Assembly: GCA_021770245.1 (NCBI GenBank)
Contig: JAETRI010000030.1
Location: 1-40,427, forward strand
Source: Lachnospiraceae bacterium
GTDB taxonomy: Bacteria; Bacillota; Clostridia; Lachnospirales; Lachnospiraceae
Direction: 5' to 3'
Length of the DNA stretch: 40,427 nucleotides
The first letter of the stretch is position 1. Every line of letters begins with the position of its first letter. The translations under genes and the position numbers were made by a program. The notes below the pieces were generated by a model, which saw nothing but the letters and a program-made list of their open reading frames with translations, did not search any database and was not told the origin of the DNA. Below, one piece after another: positions 9,189 to 17,294 of the stretch.

Positions 9189-10324
9189 ATTCTAATTCGG
9201 ATGCGCTGGGCATCATTTTCCCGAACAGCTATGATTCTTTGGTACCCGAACTGGTAGGCGAGCGTCTGATGGCTTCCATTCCCTTTGCCAGCCGTTATCG
9301 GATGGTGGACTTCGTGTTGTCCAGTATGGTAAACTGCGGTATCGGCAATATTTCCATCATCGTTCGGAAGAATTATCATTCCCTGATGGATCATCTGGGA
9401 AGCGGACGTGAATGGGATCTGACCCGGAAAAACGGCGGTTTGAATATCTTTCCGCCCTATTCGGAAAAGACGGTGAAGATTTACAACGGGCGTGTGGAAG
9501 CCCTGGCGAGTATTTTAAGTTTCCTGCAGGATCAGAAGGAAAAATATGTGGTGATGTCGGATGCGAACATCGCGCTGAATTTTGATTTTAACTCCATGCT
9601 GAAAGCCCATATCGAAAGCGGGGCGGACGTGACCGCGGCCTATGTGGAGCAGGAGATTCCGGAAGGGCTCCGCAAGCCCAGGAGCAGCAGCGACGATCTG
9701 TACTATACGCTGAGCATCGAGAACGGGCGGGTACATAAGATTTATATCAATGCCACGGCTCCGGGAATCCAGAACGTGGGCCTGAACATCTATATCATCA
9801 GCAGGGAACTTTTGATCCAGGAGATTAATACGGCCTATGTGCGCGGACATGTCTACTTTGAGAGGGATATCCTGGCACCCCAGATGGGCAGACTGAATGT
9901 GCAGGCGTATAAATACGACGGATATGTGGCGCGCATCAGCGATATGAAGAGCTATTTCGACGAGAACATGAAGATGCTGGAAGAGGAGAACGTGGAAGGA
10001 TTGTTTGCGCGCAGCCCTATCTACACGAAGATCCGTGACGACAATCCCACCAGGTATATCAACGGTGCGGTGGTGAAGAATATCATGGCCGCCGACGGCT
10101 GCATCATCGAAGGAGAGGTGGAGAACAGCATCCTCTTCCGGGGCGTGCGGGTGGCTAAGGGAGCCAAGGTGAAAAACTGCGTGCTCATGCAGGATACCGT
10201 GATCGAAGAAGGCGCCAAGGTGGAATATGTCATTTCCGATAAGGATGTGACTATATCCGCTGGCAAGGAGATCAAGGGTACGGACAGCTTCCCGGTATAT
10301 GTGGCGAAGTACCAGACGGTCTGA
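9182..10324 (+). CDS. glgD: GlgD, regulatory-type ADP-glucose pyrophosphorylase subunit
   Basis: A 380-residue paralogue of GlgC that pairs with it in Firmicutes. It keeps the fold ([18 protein letters not shown], and the hexapeptide helix at the end) but lacks the GGxGxRL nucleotide motif: the N-terminus reads [17 protein letters not shown]. It is therefore expected to be non-catalytic and to tune GlgC. The ATG lies inside the end of glgC after GGGGGGTGAAG. A terminator follows at 10400. Confidence 0.94.
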   Translation: MVNSNSDALGIIFPNSYDSLVPELVGERLMASIPFASRYRMVDFVLSSMVNCGIGNISIIVRKNYHSLMDHLGSGREWDLTRKNGGLNIFPPYSEKTVKIYNGRVEALASILSFLQDQKEKYVVMSDANIALNFDFNSMLKAHIESGADVTAAYVEQEIPEGLRKPRSSSDDLYYTLSIENGRVHKIYINATAPGIQNVGLNIYIISRELLIQEINTAYVRGHVYFERDILAPQMGRLNVQAYKYDGYVARISDMKSYFDENMKMLEEENVEGLFARSPIYTKIRDDNPTRYINGAVVKNIMAADGCIIEGEVENSILFRGVRVAKGAKVKNCVLMQDTVIEEGAKVEYVISDKDVTISAGKEIKGTDSFPVYVAKYQTV

Positions 10325-10399
10325 GACTGGAACGTGATCGTTCGGTTCCTGCGCGCTTTTTGCGGATAGGAGCCGAATAATAAATGTGTGGCAGGCGGG

Positions 10400-10435
10400 A
10401 AAGGGACAGGAAGTATATCTGCTTCCTGTCCCTTT
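10400..10435 (+). terminator. terminator after glgCD
   Basis: Perfect 14-bp arms (10400-10413 and 10422-10435) around an 8-base loop, the 3' arm ending in CCCTTT. It separates glgCD from the GH13 gene. Two further GC-rich stem-loops lie at about 10438-10460 and 10479-10497; I see no clear promoter for the next gene. Confidence 0.7.
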
Positions 10436-10566
10436 GCAGCGCGGGCGGAGAAGTCCCGCCGGGGCCGGGAACCGTCTCCTGCGTCATGCGGGAGAAAAGG
10501 CAGTACGGTATGTTGTGAATTGGAGAAAAGAAGCTGCGTATGACAGCGGAAAGAGAGGACGGGAAA

Positions 10567-12249
10567 ATGCAGGAGAAGGCATGGTGGAAGGAGAGCGTGG
10601 TATATCAGGTCTACCCCAGAAGCTTTTGCGACAGCAACGGGGACGGGATCGGAGATCTGAACGGGATCACCTCCAAACTGGACTATCTGAAGGAGCTGGG
10701 AGTGGACGTGGTCTGGCTGTCCCCGGTGTACCAATCCCCCAATGACGACAACGGCTATGATATCAGCGATTATCAGGCCATTATGGAGGACTTCGGCACC
10801 ATGGAGGATTTCGACAGGATGCTGGAGGAAATGCATAAACGGGGAATCCGTCTGGTGATGGATCTGGTGGTAAACCACACCTCCGACGAGCATCCCTGGT
10901 TTGTGGAAAGCCGAAAAGGGAAGGATAATCCCTATCGGGACTATTATATCTGGAAGGATCCCGTGGACGGACATGCGCCCAATAATTGGGGCTCCTGTTT
11001 CAGCGGCCCGGCCTGGCAGTGGGATGAGGAAACGGGGCAATATTACCTTCATCTGTTTTCCGTGAAACAGCCGGATCTGAACTGGGAAAACGAAAAGGTC
11101 AGAGACGAGGTGTTTTCCATGATGAATTGGTGGCTGGACAAGGGCGTGGACGGATTCCGTATGGACGTGATCAGCCTGATTTCCAAGGATCCCTCCTATG
11201 CGGACGGGGAAGCGGGACTGAACGGCTATTCCAGCTTTAACGTGTGCGCCAACGGCCCCCGGGTGCACGAATACCTGCAGGAAATGAGGCGCCGGGTGCT
11301 GGACGGAAGGGATACCATCACCGTGGGAGAGTGTTCCGGCGTTACGCTGCAGGAGGCGCTGAAATACGCGTCCCTGGACGGTAAAGAGCTGAATATGGTG
11401 TTCCAGTTCGAGCACACGAACCTGGACGCGGACGGGGACAACAAATGGACGGATAAGAAATGCCGCCTGACAGAGCTGAAAGAGGTGCTTTCCAATTGGC
11501 AGAACGGCTTGGACGGGAAGGCCTGGAACAGCCTGTTCTGGTGCAACCACGACCAGCCCAGGATCGTATCCCGGCTGGGGAACGACAGCCCGGAATACAG
11601 GGAGCGTTCCGCCAAGATGCTGGCCGTATGTCTGCACATGATGCAGGGAACGCCCTATGTATATCAGGGAGAGGAACTGGGAATGACCAACGTGCCCTTC
11701 CCCGGGGTGGAGGATTTCCGCGATCTGGACAGCATCAACGCCTATCATGAGCTGACGGAAAAGGGGATTTTCACGGAGGAAGAAATGCTGCGCTTCATGC
11801 GCTACAAATCCAGGGACAACGCCCGCACGCCCATGCAGTGGGACGATTCCGCCAATGCCGGCTTTACCACGGGAACGCCTTGGATCATGACCAATCCCAA
11901 CTATAAGCAGATCAATGCGGCGGAGCAGGTGGGCCGTCCGGATTCGGTTTTCCGTTTCTATCAGAAGCTGATCGCCCTGCGTAAGGAAAAGGAAATCATT
12001 GTATACGGCGGCTATAAGCTGCTGGAGCCGGATTCGGAGAGCGTGTACGTATATGAAAGGACGCTGGGAAAAGAACATCTGCTTACGGCCTGTAATTTCA
12101 CGGATCGGGAGCAGGAAGTCCGCCTGCCGGAGGAGGCGGCCGGACGGGAGGCAAGCCTTTTGATCGGAAACTGCGAGGGCGCCGAGTGGGGCGATATGCT
12201 GCGTCTGCAGCCCTATGAGGCGGTGGTCTGGAACTGGAAGGAAGACTGA
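10567..12249 (+). CDS. malL: oligo-1,6-glucosidase / alpha-glucosidase (GH13)
   Basis: A 560-residue cytoplasmic GH13 enzyme, probably subfamily 31, hydrolysing alpha-1,6 (and perhaps alpha-1,4) glucosidic bonds of short oligosaccharides. Catalytic residues fall at D200 (GFRMDVIS), E255 (VGECSG) and D329 (NHDQPR), almost the same positions as in characterised oligo-1,6-glucosidases. QPDLNWEN and the C-terminal beta domain are present. The start at 10567 is preferred (AGAGGA seven bases upstream, family-like MQEKAWWKESVVYQVYP); an ATG at 10540 would add nine residues. The exact specificity (isomaltose, sucrose, trehalose-6-phosphate) is uncertain. It completes a glucan-use block with glgP and malQ. 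Confidence 0.9.
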   Translation: MQEKAWWKESVVYQVYPRSFCDSNGDGIGDLNGITSKLDYLKELGVDVVWLSPVYQSPNDDNGYDISDYQAIMEDFGTMEDFDRMLEEMHKRGIRLVMDLVVNHTSDEHPWFVESRKGKDNPYRDYYIWKDPVDGHAPNNWGSCFSGPAWQWDEETGQYYLHLFSVKQPDLNWENEKVRDEVFSMMNWWLDKGVDGFRMDVISLISKDPSYADGEAGLNGYSSFNVCANGPRVHEYLQEMRRRVLDGRDTITVGECSGVTLQEALKYASLDGKELNMVFQFEHTNLDADGDNKWTDKKCRLTELKEVLSNWQNGLDGKAWNSLFWCNHDQPRIVSRLGNDSPEYRERSAKMLAVCLHMMQGTPYVYQGEELGMTNVPFPGVEDFRDLDSINAYHELTEKGIFTEEEMLRFMRYKSRDNARTPMQWDDSANAGFTTGTPWIMTNPNYKQINAAEQVGRPDSVFRFYQKLIALRKEKEIIVYGGYKLLEPDSESVYVYERTLGKEHLLTACNFTDREQEVRLPEEAAGREASLLIGNCEGAEWGDMLRLQPYEAVVWNWKED

Positions 12250-12332
12250 GGGGCGCCGCCGGATCCTGCGCGGCAGTATGATGCGGTTTCGTATCTGCGA
12301 TTCGGATTTAGGCCGCCTGAGGAGCAAGTCTG

Positions 12333-12370
12333 AGTGTGAGAAACAGGCCGTCAGGCCTGCTTCTCACACT
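12333..12370. terminator. bidirectional hairpin between malL and eutH
   Basis: Seventeen-base arms (12333-12349 and 12354-12370) with one mismatch around GTCA. The core GAAACAGGCC is shared with the hairpin at 37543-37568, so this terminator sequence is itself a dispersed repeat. It lies between the convergent ends of malL and eutH. Confidence 0.75.
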
Positions 12371-12386
12371 GCAGGGGGCGAAAGCG

Positions 12387-13454
12387 TCAGGAAATCTGTT
12401 TTAGCGGCATGCACAGGGCGGCAATCAGGGCGGCCAGGGCCCCGGTCAGCTTGGCGGCGATGAGCGCCCCGGTCATTTCCGGGGCGGCTCCGGCCGTAAA
12501 AGCCAGATGGGCGCCCATGAGGGAAGCCCCGCTCACCAGATAGGCGCAGACCGCCACCTTGCCCCGTCTGTCGGTATCCCGCAGGAGGGTCAGCGCAGGG
12601 ATGATGCTGACCGTGCCGATGAGGATTGCCGTAACGGCAGTATCGTCCAGGCCGATCCGACGGCCCAGGGCATGGAGGGGCCTGCGCAGAATCCGCTGCA
12701 GGAGCAGGGAGACGGGCAGGCTTCCCAGCATGACGATGCAGATAGAAGAAACGGTTTCCATGGCCTGGGCCAGCGGCGTAAGCCACCCGGCCTGGAGGCC
12801 CAGCATGTGGCAGACTGCGCCGCAGATCAGCCCGAAGGTGATCAAAGCCCGAAGAAAATCTGCGAAGAAACGGAAAAAACGCAGCATCCGTTCCGGAAGC
12901 ATCCGAAGCCCCACAATCAGAAGGAGGGCACAGGCAAACAGAGGGAGAAGCTGAAAAAACAGAGAAGGCAGAGAAAAGCCGCCAAGAAGGCCCCCGGCCA
13001 GGAAACCGACGGGCATGACCGTCATGCCCACGATGATTCCCAAAAGAAAACAGCCGCTGTCCTTTTCACAGATAACCCGCATGCCCACGGGAAGGGTAAA
13101 AAGCAGGGTACACCCGAAAACGGCCGCCAGGATAATGCCGGAATAACGCCCCCAGGCCGGATCGTCCGCTAACTGCATGGCCAGGGGATAACCTCCCATA
13201 TCTATGGGAAACAGGGCGGCGGCAATGGACGGGTCGATCCCGGCCAGCCGCAGCGCCGGGGAGAGAAGCGCGCCCAGAAGCCGGGAAAGAGCCGGGGTGA
13301 GGCAGATGATGCCGGCCATGGACAGGGCGGTCTGCCCCAGGAGAAGGAAGCCTTCTTCAAACTTTTCGCCATAGCCCAGCCGGTTCTGGCATATGTAATC
13401 GATGCCGCCCAGGATGGCTCCTGCGGCGAAAACGGCCATGATGATTCGGTTCAT
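12387..13454 (-). CDS. eutH: EutH-like ethanolamine permease
   Basis: A 355-residue integral membrane protein with about ten hydrophobic segments. MNRIIMAVFAAGAILGGIDY, an FEEGFLLLGQTALSMAGII stretch, the DMGGYPLAMQLA motif and a closing segment rich in small residues are those of EutH, the ethanolamine uptake protein of the ethanolamine pathway. The start at 13454 lies seven bases after GGGAG supplied by the stem-loop unit. No other eut gene (ammonia lyase, reactivase, shell proteins) is in the window, so this copy is an orphan. It may serve an enzyme set elsewhere, or transport a different amine. Confidence 0.82.
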   Translation of the reverse strand: MNRIIMAVFAAGAILGGIDYICQNRLGYGEKFEEGFLLLGQTALSMAGIICLTPALSRLLGALLSPALRLAGIDPSIAAALFPIDMGGYPLAMQLADDPAWGRYSGIILAAVFGCTLLFTLPVGMRVICEKDSGCFLLGIIVGMTVMPVGFLAGGLLGGFSLPSLFFQLLPLFACALLLIVGLRMLPERMLRFFRFFADFLRALITFGLICGAVCHMLGLQAGWLTPLAQAMETVSSICIVMLGSLPVSLLLQRILRRPLHALGRRIGLDDTAVTAILIGTVSIIPALTLLRDTDRRGKVAVCAYLVSGASLMGAHLAFTAGAAPEMTGALIAAKLTGALAALIAALCMPLKQIS

Positions 13455-13457
13455 AAA

Positions 13458-13513
13458 CGGCTCCCATCTGTGCGCTTCGGCACGCATACAAATCCGGGGG
13501 AACGCCCGGCTCC
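13458..13513 (-). repeat. stem-loop/ribosome-site unit before eutH with flanking direct repeats
   Basis: On the minus strand the order is GGAGCCG, a small CCGGG/CCCGG hairpin, ATTTGTATG, an imperfect GCGTGC/GCGCAC stem-loop, CAGATG, then GGAGCCG and the eutH ATG. The 7-base direct repeats are at 13458-13464 and 13507-13513. The second copy includes the working ribosome site. Confidence 0.65.
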
Positions 13514-13527
13514 TCGTTTGTAAAATC

Positions 13528-13692
13528 CTTTTCGGCCAGGACAAACGCATGAATGGCCCTGCGGCCCCTGCGCCACCCCCGCCCGTCCCTGCGGAGTGGG
13601 ATGGTCCCCTCTGTGATCATCACACGCCTCGGGGACGGGCGGGGGTGGCGCAGGGGCCGCAGGGCCATTCATGCGTTTGTTCTGCTTTTCGG
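13528..13692. mobile_element. 149-bp palindromic element with 8-bp target duplication, copy 2
   Basis: The element 13536-13684 has perfect 49-bp inverted arms (13541-13589 and 13632-13680) and a 42-base loop. It is immediately bracketed by CTTTTCGG at 13528-13535 and 13685-13692. The outer arm ACAAACGCATGAATGGCCC is shared with the other copies. It encodes no protein, so movement would need enzymes supplied in trans. It lies between eutH and spoVAC, which diverge. Confidence 0.8.
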
Positions 13693-13757
13693 ATTGATTC
13701 CCATATCATATTAAGCGAGTATATCATATCGATTTTAATAAAGCAATGCGGTTTCGC

Positions 13758-13786
13758 GTATAGTTTCCGTGTTTTTGCGCATACTT
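13758..13786 (+). promoter_or_regulatory. sigma-G/F-type promoter of spoVAC
   Basis: GTATA (13758-13762) fits the forespore -35 consensus and CATACTT (13780-13786) the -10, with a 17-base spacer. The predicted start is about 30 bases before the ATG. This agrees with forespore-specific expression of spoVA genes. Confidence 0.65.
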
Positions 13787-13822
13787 TTTCCATAAAAGAT
13801 CATGGAAAAGGACGGACGATCA

Positions 13823-14281
13823 ATGATGGATGAAAAAAGCAAAAAGGAATATCAGGAATATGTGAAGCAGGTCACGCCGACCCATAATCTTTGGCTCCAG
13901 ATGGGAAAGGCCTTTATCGTCGGGGGGATCATCTGCGTACTGGGACAGGCAGTCCTGAATACTTGTAAGGGTATGGGGATGGAGCAGGAAGCGTCCGGCA
14001 GCTGGACTGCCGTTTTGCTGGTGTTGGGAAGCGTGCTTCTCACCGGGTTTAATATCTACCCGTCCATTGTCAAATGGGGTGGAGCAGGCGCGCTGGTGCC
14101 TATTACCGGCTTTGCCAATTCCGTGGCGGCTCCGGCCATCGAGTTCAAAAAAGAGGGACAGGTCTTTGGCGTGGGATGTAAAATCTTCACCATTGCGGGG
14201 CCGGTGATCCTGTACGGGATTTTTACCAGCTGGGTGCTGGGGCTGATTTACTGGGCCGGGAAGTGGCTTGGGGTGTTTTAA
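13823..14281 (+). CDS. spoVAC: stage V sporulation protein AC (SpoVAC)
   Basis: A 152-residue membrane protein of the SpoVA channel that moves Ca-dipicolinate into the developing spore and out again at germination. Family features are EYVKQVTPTHNLWLQMGKAF, four hydrophobic segments and GALVPITGFANSVAAPAIEFKKEGQVFGVG in the middle. Two adjacent ATGs occur at 13823 and 13826; AAAGGA upstream favours the first. Normally spoVAC is followed by spoVAD and spoVAE. Here neither follows, so this is a lone copy with its own forespore promoter. The organism is inferred to make endospores. Confidence 0.92.
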   Translation: MMDEKSKKEYQEYVKQVTPTHNLWLQMGKAFIVGGIICVLGQAVLNTCKGMGMEQEASGSWTAVLLVLGSVLLTGFNIYPSIVKWGGAGALVPITGFANSVAAPAIEFKKEGQVFGVGCKIFTIAGPVILYGIFTSWVLGLIYWAGKWLGVF

Positions 14282-14418
14282 GAGAAAGATAGATATAAGG
14301 CCAGATTTTATGAGCAGGGTGACGGGTTTTGGGAATTCGTTAACCTGCTTTTTTGTATAATCGAAATAAAATGAAAACGGAAGACAGATTATTACGAGAT
14401 AATACATAAAGCAATAAT

Positions 14419-14439
14419 AGTGAAATTGCTTATTTCACT
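14419..14439. promoter_or_regulatory. operator-like inverted repeat upstream of fic
   Basis: AGTGAAAT, five bases, ATTTCACT: a perfect 8-bp inverted repeat ending 5 bases before the -35 box of the fic promoter. It is a candidate binding site for the winged-helix domain of the Fic protein itself. Confidence 0.55.
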
Positions 14440-14444
14440 TTTAC

Positions 14445-14473
14445 TTGATAAATCAAAATAAAATCGGTATAAT
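14445..14473 (+). promoter_or_regulatory. sigma-A promoter of fic
   Basis: TTGATA (14445-14450), a 17-base spacer, TATAAT (14468-14473). GGAGG at 14494-14498 and the ATG at 14508 follow. It is one of the best promoters in the window. Confidence 0.8.
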
Positions 14474-14507
14474 ACAAGTGTTATTTCAACTTTGGAGGTG
14501 TTCTGAT

Positions 14508-15644
14508 ATGGCAAAATCAGGAGCGTTTATCAGTAATTTAAGTGGAGAGGCAGGGTACAAGTCTTTTCGACCGGCACCGCTGCCGCCGGAAATTGAGATG
14601 GATGCAGAAATGACCTCTGCCTTGACAGAAGCGGCCAGGGCAGTCTCCAGACTGGATACGCTGTCCTCCTATATTCCGAATATGAACCTCTTTGTGTCCA
14701 TGTATGTTCGCAAAGAAGCTTTGCTGTCTTCCCAGATTGAAGGTACACAGGCAACACTGGAAGATGTGCTGGATCCCCTGATTGATAAAAATACCAATCA
14801 GAACGTAGCGGATGTTATTAACTATATCCGGGCAACAGAGTACGCTTTGAACCGGCTTGCCGCCTTGCCGCTCTGCAACCGTCTGATTAAAGAAACCCAT
14901 GCCGTTTTAATGGCGGGTGTGAGAGGGCAGGAAAAAAGTCCCGGCGAATTTCGGAAGTCCCAGAACTGGATTGGCGCGGCAGGAAGTACGCTGAAAACAG
15001 CAAGATATATTCCCCCATGTCCGGAGGACATGATCCGGGCAATGTCCGATCTTGAAAAATACATGAATTCAGAGGATAACACATTGGATGTACTGATTCA
15101 GGCGGCACTGATTCATTATCAGTTCGAGACCATTCACCCATTCCTGGATGGGAATGGCCGTGTGGGGCGTCTGATGATTACCTTGTTTCTTATGGAGAAA
15201 AAGCTTCTGCAGACGCCGGCTTTGTATATCTCATGCTATTTGAAACAAAACAGGATTGAGTATTACGACCGGATGAGCGAAGTGCGCAATAAAGATAATT
15301 ATGAGCAGTGGATCAAATTCTTCCTGCGTGCCGTAAAGGAATCGGCGGAAGATGCGTCAGATACCATACTGGAACTGTCGAAACTCCATGCGGAGAATAC
15401 GGAAATCATAAACGGCATGGGGCGGGCAGCCAAGACAGGCATCCGGTTGTTTTCCTATTTGGAGCAGAACCCGATTATAGATATCCGGAAAACATCTGTC
15501 GAACTCGGACTGGCATACAGCACCATATCCGCTACAGTGAACCGCTTTGTGGAATCCTCTATTCTAACGCAGACAAACAATGCGGGCCGCAACAGAGTGT
15601 TTGCATACACGGAATATCTGGACATTTTGCGAAAGGACACATAA
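14508..15644 (+). CDS. Fic-domain protein with C-terminal winged helix
   Basis: A 378-residue protein likely to transfer AMP (or another nucleotide part) to a protein hydroxyl. The Fic motif HPFLDGNGRVGR begins at H210 and is complete. The self-inhibitory motif SSQIEGT (74-80, with the key S74 and E78) is on the N-terminal side, as in SoFic-like two-part proteins. The last 70 residues form a winged helix (IDIRKTSVELGLAYSTISATVNRFVESS). No antitoxin gene is adjacent; inhibition is built in. An 8-bp inverted repeat upstream suggests autoregulation. Its base composition and strong stand-alone promoter hint at acquisition. Target unknown. Confidence 0.9.
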   Translation: MAKSGAFISNLSGEAGYKSFRPAPLPPEIEMDAEMTSALTEAARAVSRLDTLSSYIPNMNLFVSMYVRKEALLSSQIEGTQATLEDVLDPLIDKNTNQNVADVINYIRATEYALNRLAALPLCNRLIKETHAVLMAGVRGQEKSPGEFRKSQNWIGAAGSTLKTARYIPPCPEDMIRAMSDLEKYMNSEDNTLDVLIQAALIHYQFETIHPFLDGNGRVGRLMITLFLMEKKLLQTPALYISCYLKQNRIEYYDRMSEVRNKDNYEQWIKFFLRAVKESAEDASDTILELSKLHAENTEIINGMGRAAKTGIRLFSYLEQNPIIDIRKTSVELGLAYSTISATVNRFVESSILTQTNNAGRNRVFAYTEYLDILRKDT

Positions 15645-15742
15645 AAAACAAATACGATATGTTTCGGGGACTGTTTCACCCATTTGAGAGATTGGATGAC
15701 AATGAGTATCTCAGAGCGACTGGGGCAGCAGGACTTATCATC

Positions 15743-15782
15743 CGTTTTTCCTCCCGCCGCAGGTCTGACGGGAGGAAAAACG
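15743..15782. repeat. 14-bp inverted repeat between convergent fic and esterase genes
   Basis: Perfect 14-bp arms (15743-15756 and 15769-15782) with CGTTTTTCCTCCCG as the left arm. It lies between two convergent genes as a terminator would, but the T-run is in the 5' arm on both strands and none follows the stem, so it is an unusual terminator or something else. The rest of 15645-15808 shows nothing recognised. Confidence 0.6.
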
Positions 15783-15808
15783 TCTGCTCTCAAAAAATCC
15801 CGGATCCC

Positions 15809-16957
15809 TCAACCCTTATACTCGGCCTGCGAGCACAGAAGCGAGCCGCTTTCAGGATCCCTGGAAAACCGTTTCAAAAACGGCCAGGCGAGGTCGAGCA
15901 TATTGACGGGCTCGAAATGGGGGAGGCCCTCTATGAAAACATAGCGGACGCTGTCGATTCCCTCCCGATCGGTGTAATCCAGGCAGAAATGCTGCATGCC
16001 CGCCCACTCCCAGGTTTTGGAACGCTGGGCCCGCATGCCGATCCGCCTCTCCGCAGCGGTTCCCCGACTTAATACGTATTCCCTGTTTTCCTCCGCGGAG
16101 TAAAAGGGGATGTGGTTGATGCGGAAGAAATGGTTGATCCACTCCATTTTGCCTTCCGCGCTAAGGAGCCTGGCGATGAAGTCCGGCACGGGATTGTCGA
16201 TGGGATTGCTGCTGTAAAAAGGGGTATGGTTTCCTTTGTCGGACAGGCAGCCTACGGCAATGAAGGGCATTTTATACTTCACCGCATTTTCGATTTCGGT
16301 TTCGTCCTTCTCCAGGTTGAAGGGGACGCCGGCGCCGATGAGCATGCCGGCGAAGACCTCCGGATGCCGCAGGGCGGCGCGCACGGAGCGGTCGCTCCCT
16401 GCGGAATATCCCGTTAGGTAAACCCTGGATCGATCCACGGGGTAGTTTTCGACAAGGTAATGATAGAAAGCCATGATGGGAGGCGTATCGTGATCCTCCG
16501 GCATGGCGAGGATAAATTCCTCCTCTGCGGCCTTGCGGGCATAACCGGTGGACTCCGCAAGGAAAACGGGTTCTCCGTCGAACTCGCCGGCTCCGCCGCC
16601 GTGAAGGCCGAAAACCAGGGGATACTTCCTGCCCGCATTTTCCGGCAGGTATGCGGACAAGGGCGTGAAAATTGTCCAGTAGTTCCAGGGCTGCGGGCCT
16701 CCCAGCAGGCGTTCTTTGCGCAGGCCTTTCTTCTCCCAGTACGCCAGTACGTAAGGGTCCATGGGATCCTCGCTTAAAAAGAAGGGCTCCATCCCGTCTA
16801 TGGTCCGCTGTCCGTATTCACTGTGCAGCAGCCTGTCCACATCGAAATCCCTGTTTCCGGAGCGGATCAGCGCTTCCCGGAGGGAAAAGGGCTGCTGGGA
16901 GGGATCCTTTGGCTGTAGAAGTCTGTCCCAACGTTCATCATAGGATATCAGTGTCAT
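15809..16957 (-). CDS. alpha/beta-hydrolase esterase
   Basis: A 382-residue hydrolase. The oxyanion-hole sequence GLHGGGAG is at 118-124 and the nucleophile elbow GYSAGSD has S185; a late histidine (HFCL or PHFEP) completes the triad by inference. It has no signal peptide, so it acts in the cytoplasm. It resembles PHB-depolymerase/feruloyl-esterase-type proteins in layout, but the substrate cannot be told. The start at 16957 has GTGAGG upstream. It is transcribed away from the dpp-like transporter, and the divergence suggests it cleaves an ester or acylated compound imported by that transporter. Confidence 0.78.
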   Translation of the reverse strand: MTLISYDERWDRLLQPKDPSQQPFSLREALIRSGNRDFDVDRLLHSEYGQRTIDGMEPFFLSEDPMDPYVLAYWEKKGLRKERLLGGPQPWNYWTIFTPLSAYLPENAGRKYPLVFGLHGGGAGEFDGEPVFLAESTGYARKAAEEEFILAMPEDHDTPPIMAFYHYLVENYPVDRSRVYLTGYSAGSDRSVRAALRHPEVFAGMLIGAGVPFNLEKDETEIENAVKYKMPFIAVGCLSDKGNHTPFYSSNPIDNPVPDFIARLLSAEGKMEWINHFFRINHIPFYSAEENREYVLSRGTAAERRIGMRAQRSKTWEWAGMQHFCLDYTDREGIDSVRYVFIEGLPHFEPVNMLDLAWPFLKRFSRDPESGSLLCSQAEYKG

Positions 16958-16973
16958 TTTTACCTCACATTCT

Positions 16974-17126
16974 GCCGCCGGCAGGCGGCCTCTCAAGTCT
17001 TGGGCGGAAAATTCCGTTTTCACTCTTGCTCCCCTCTGCGCGCCTTGGCGCGCATACAAATCAAGGAGGTTGAAAGCGTACTTCTTTCAACCTTGCTCCC
17101 ATCTGCGCGCGAAATCGCGTATACAA
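16974..17126 (-). repeat. three tandem stem-loop/ribosome-site units before the esterase
   Basis: Nearest the gene, GCCGCC (16974-16979) pairs with GGCGGC (16984-16989), its loop and AGAA tail matching unit 1 of glgC. The middle unit has a perfect 7-bp stem at 17037-17054. The distal unit has a stem at 17104-17121. A 9-bp hairpin, GGTTGAAAG/CTTTCAACC (17068-17092), sits between the two outer units. Middle and distal units are each followed (minus strand) by GGAGCAAG and a GAAA-rich stretch, a 66-base tandem period. Confidence 0.75.
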
Positions 17127-17294
17127 GTCAGGGAGTCTGAAACAAATCTTCAAATTTTGCCTTTTTTTGGTAAAATATAGAGCAAAAAATTGCGCTAAAA
17201 CTTGTTTTGAATCAGGCTTGTGGCTTAAGATTAGCACAGAAATATGGCAAAAGTCAATAAATAAAAAGAAAAAACACAAAATTTGTCGGAATAC

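Noticed and set aside
10021-12327. Open frame of 768 residues opposite glgD and malL
   Set aside because: It lies antisense across two well-supported enzymes and shows no domain; it is a by-product of codon use.
13541-13680. Apparent proteins with recurring GHSCVCPG and GPAAP-type sequence on both strands
   Set aside because: They are translations of the palindromic element arms; the same peptide recurs at 28098 only because the DNA repeats. No ribosome site or family match.
17068-17092. Catabolite (cre) site in TTGAAAGCGTACTTC
   Set aside because: The final conserved C is out of register by one base, and the segment is better explained as an arm of the GGTTGAAAG/CTTTCAACC hairpin.
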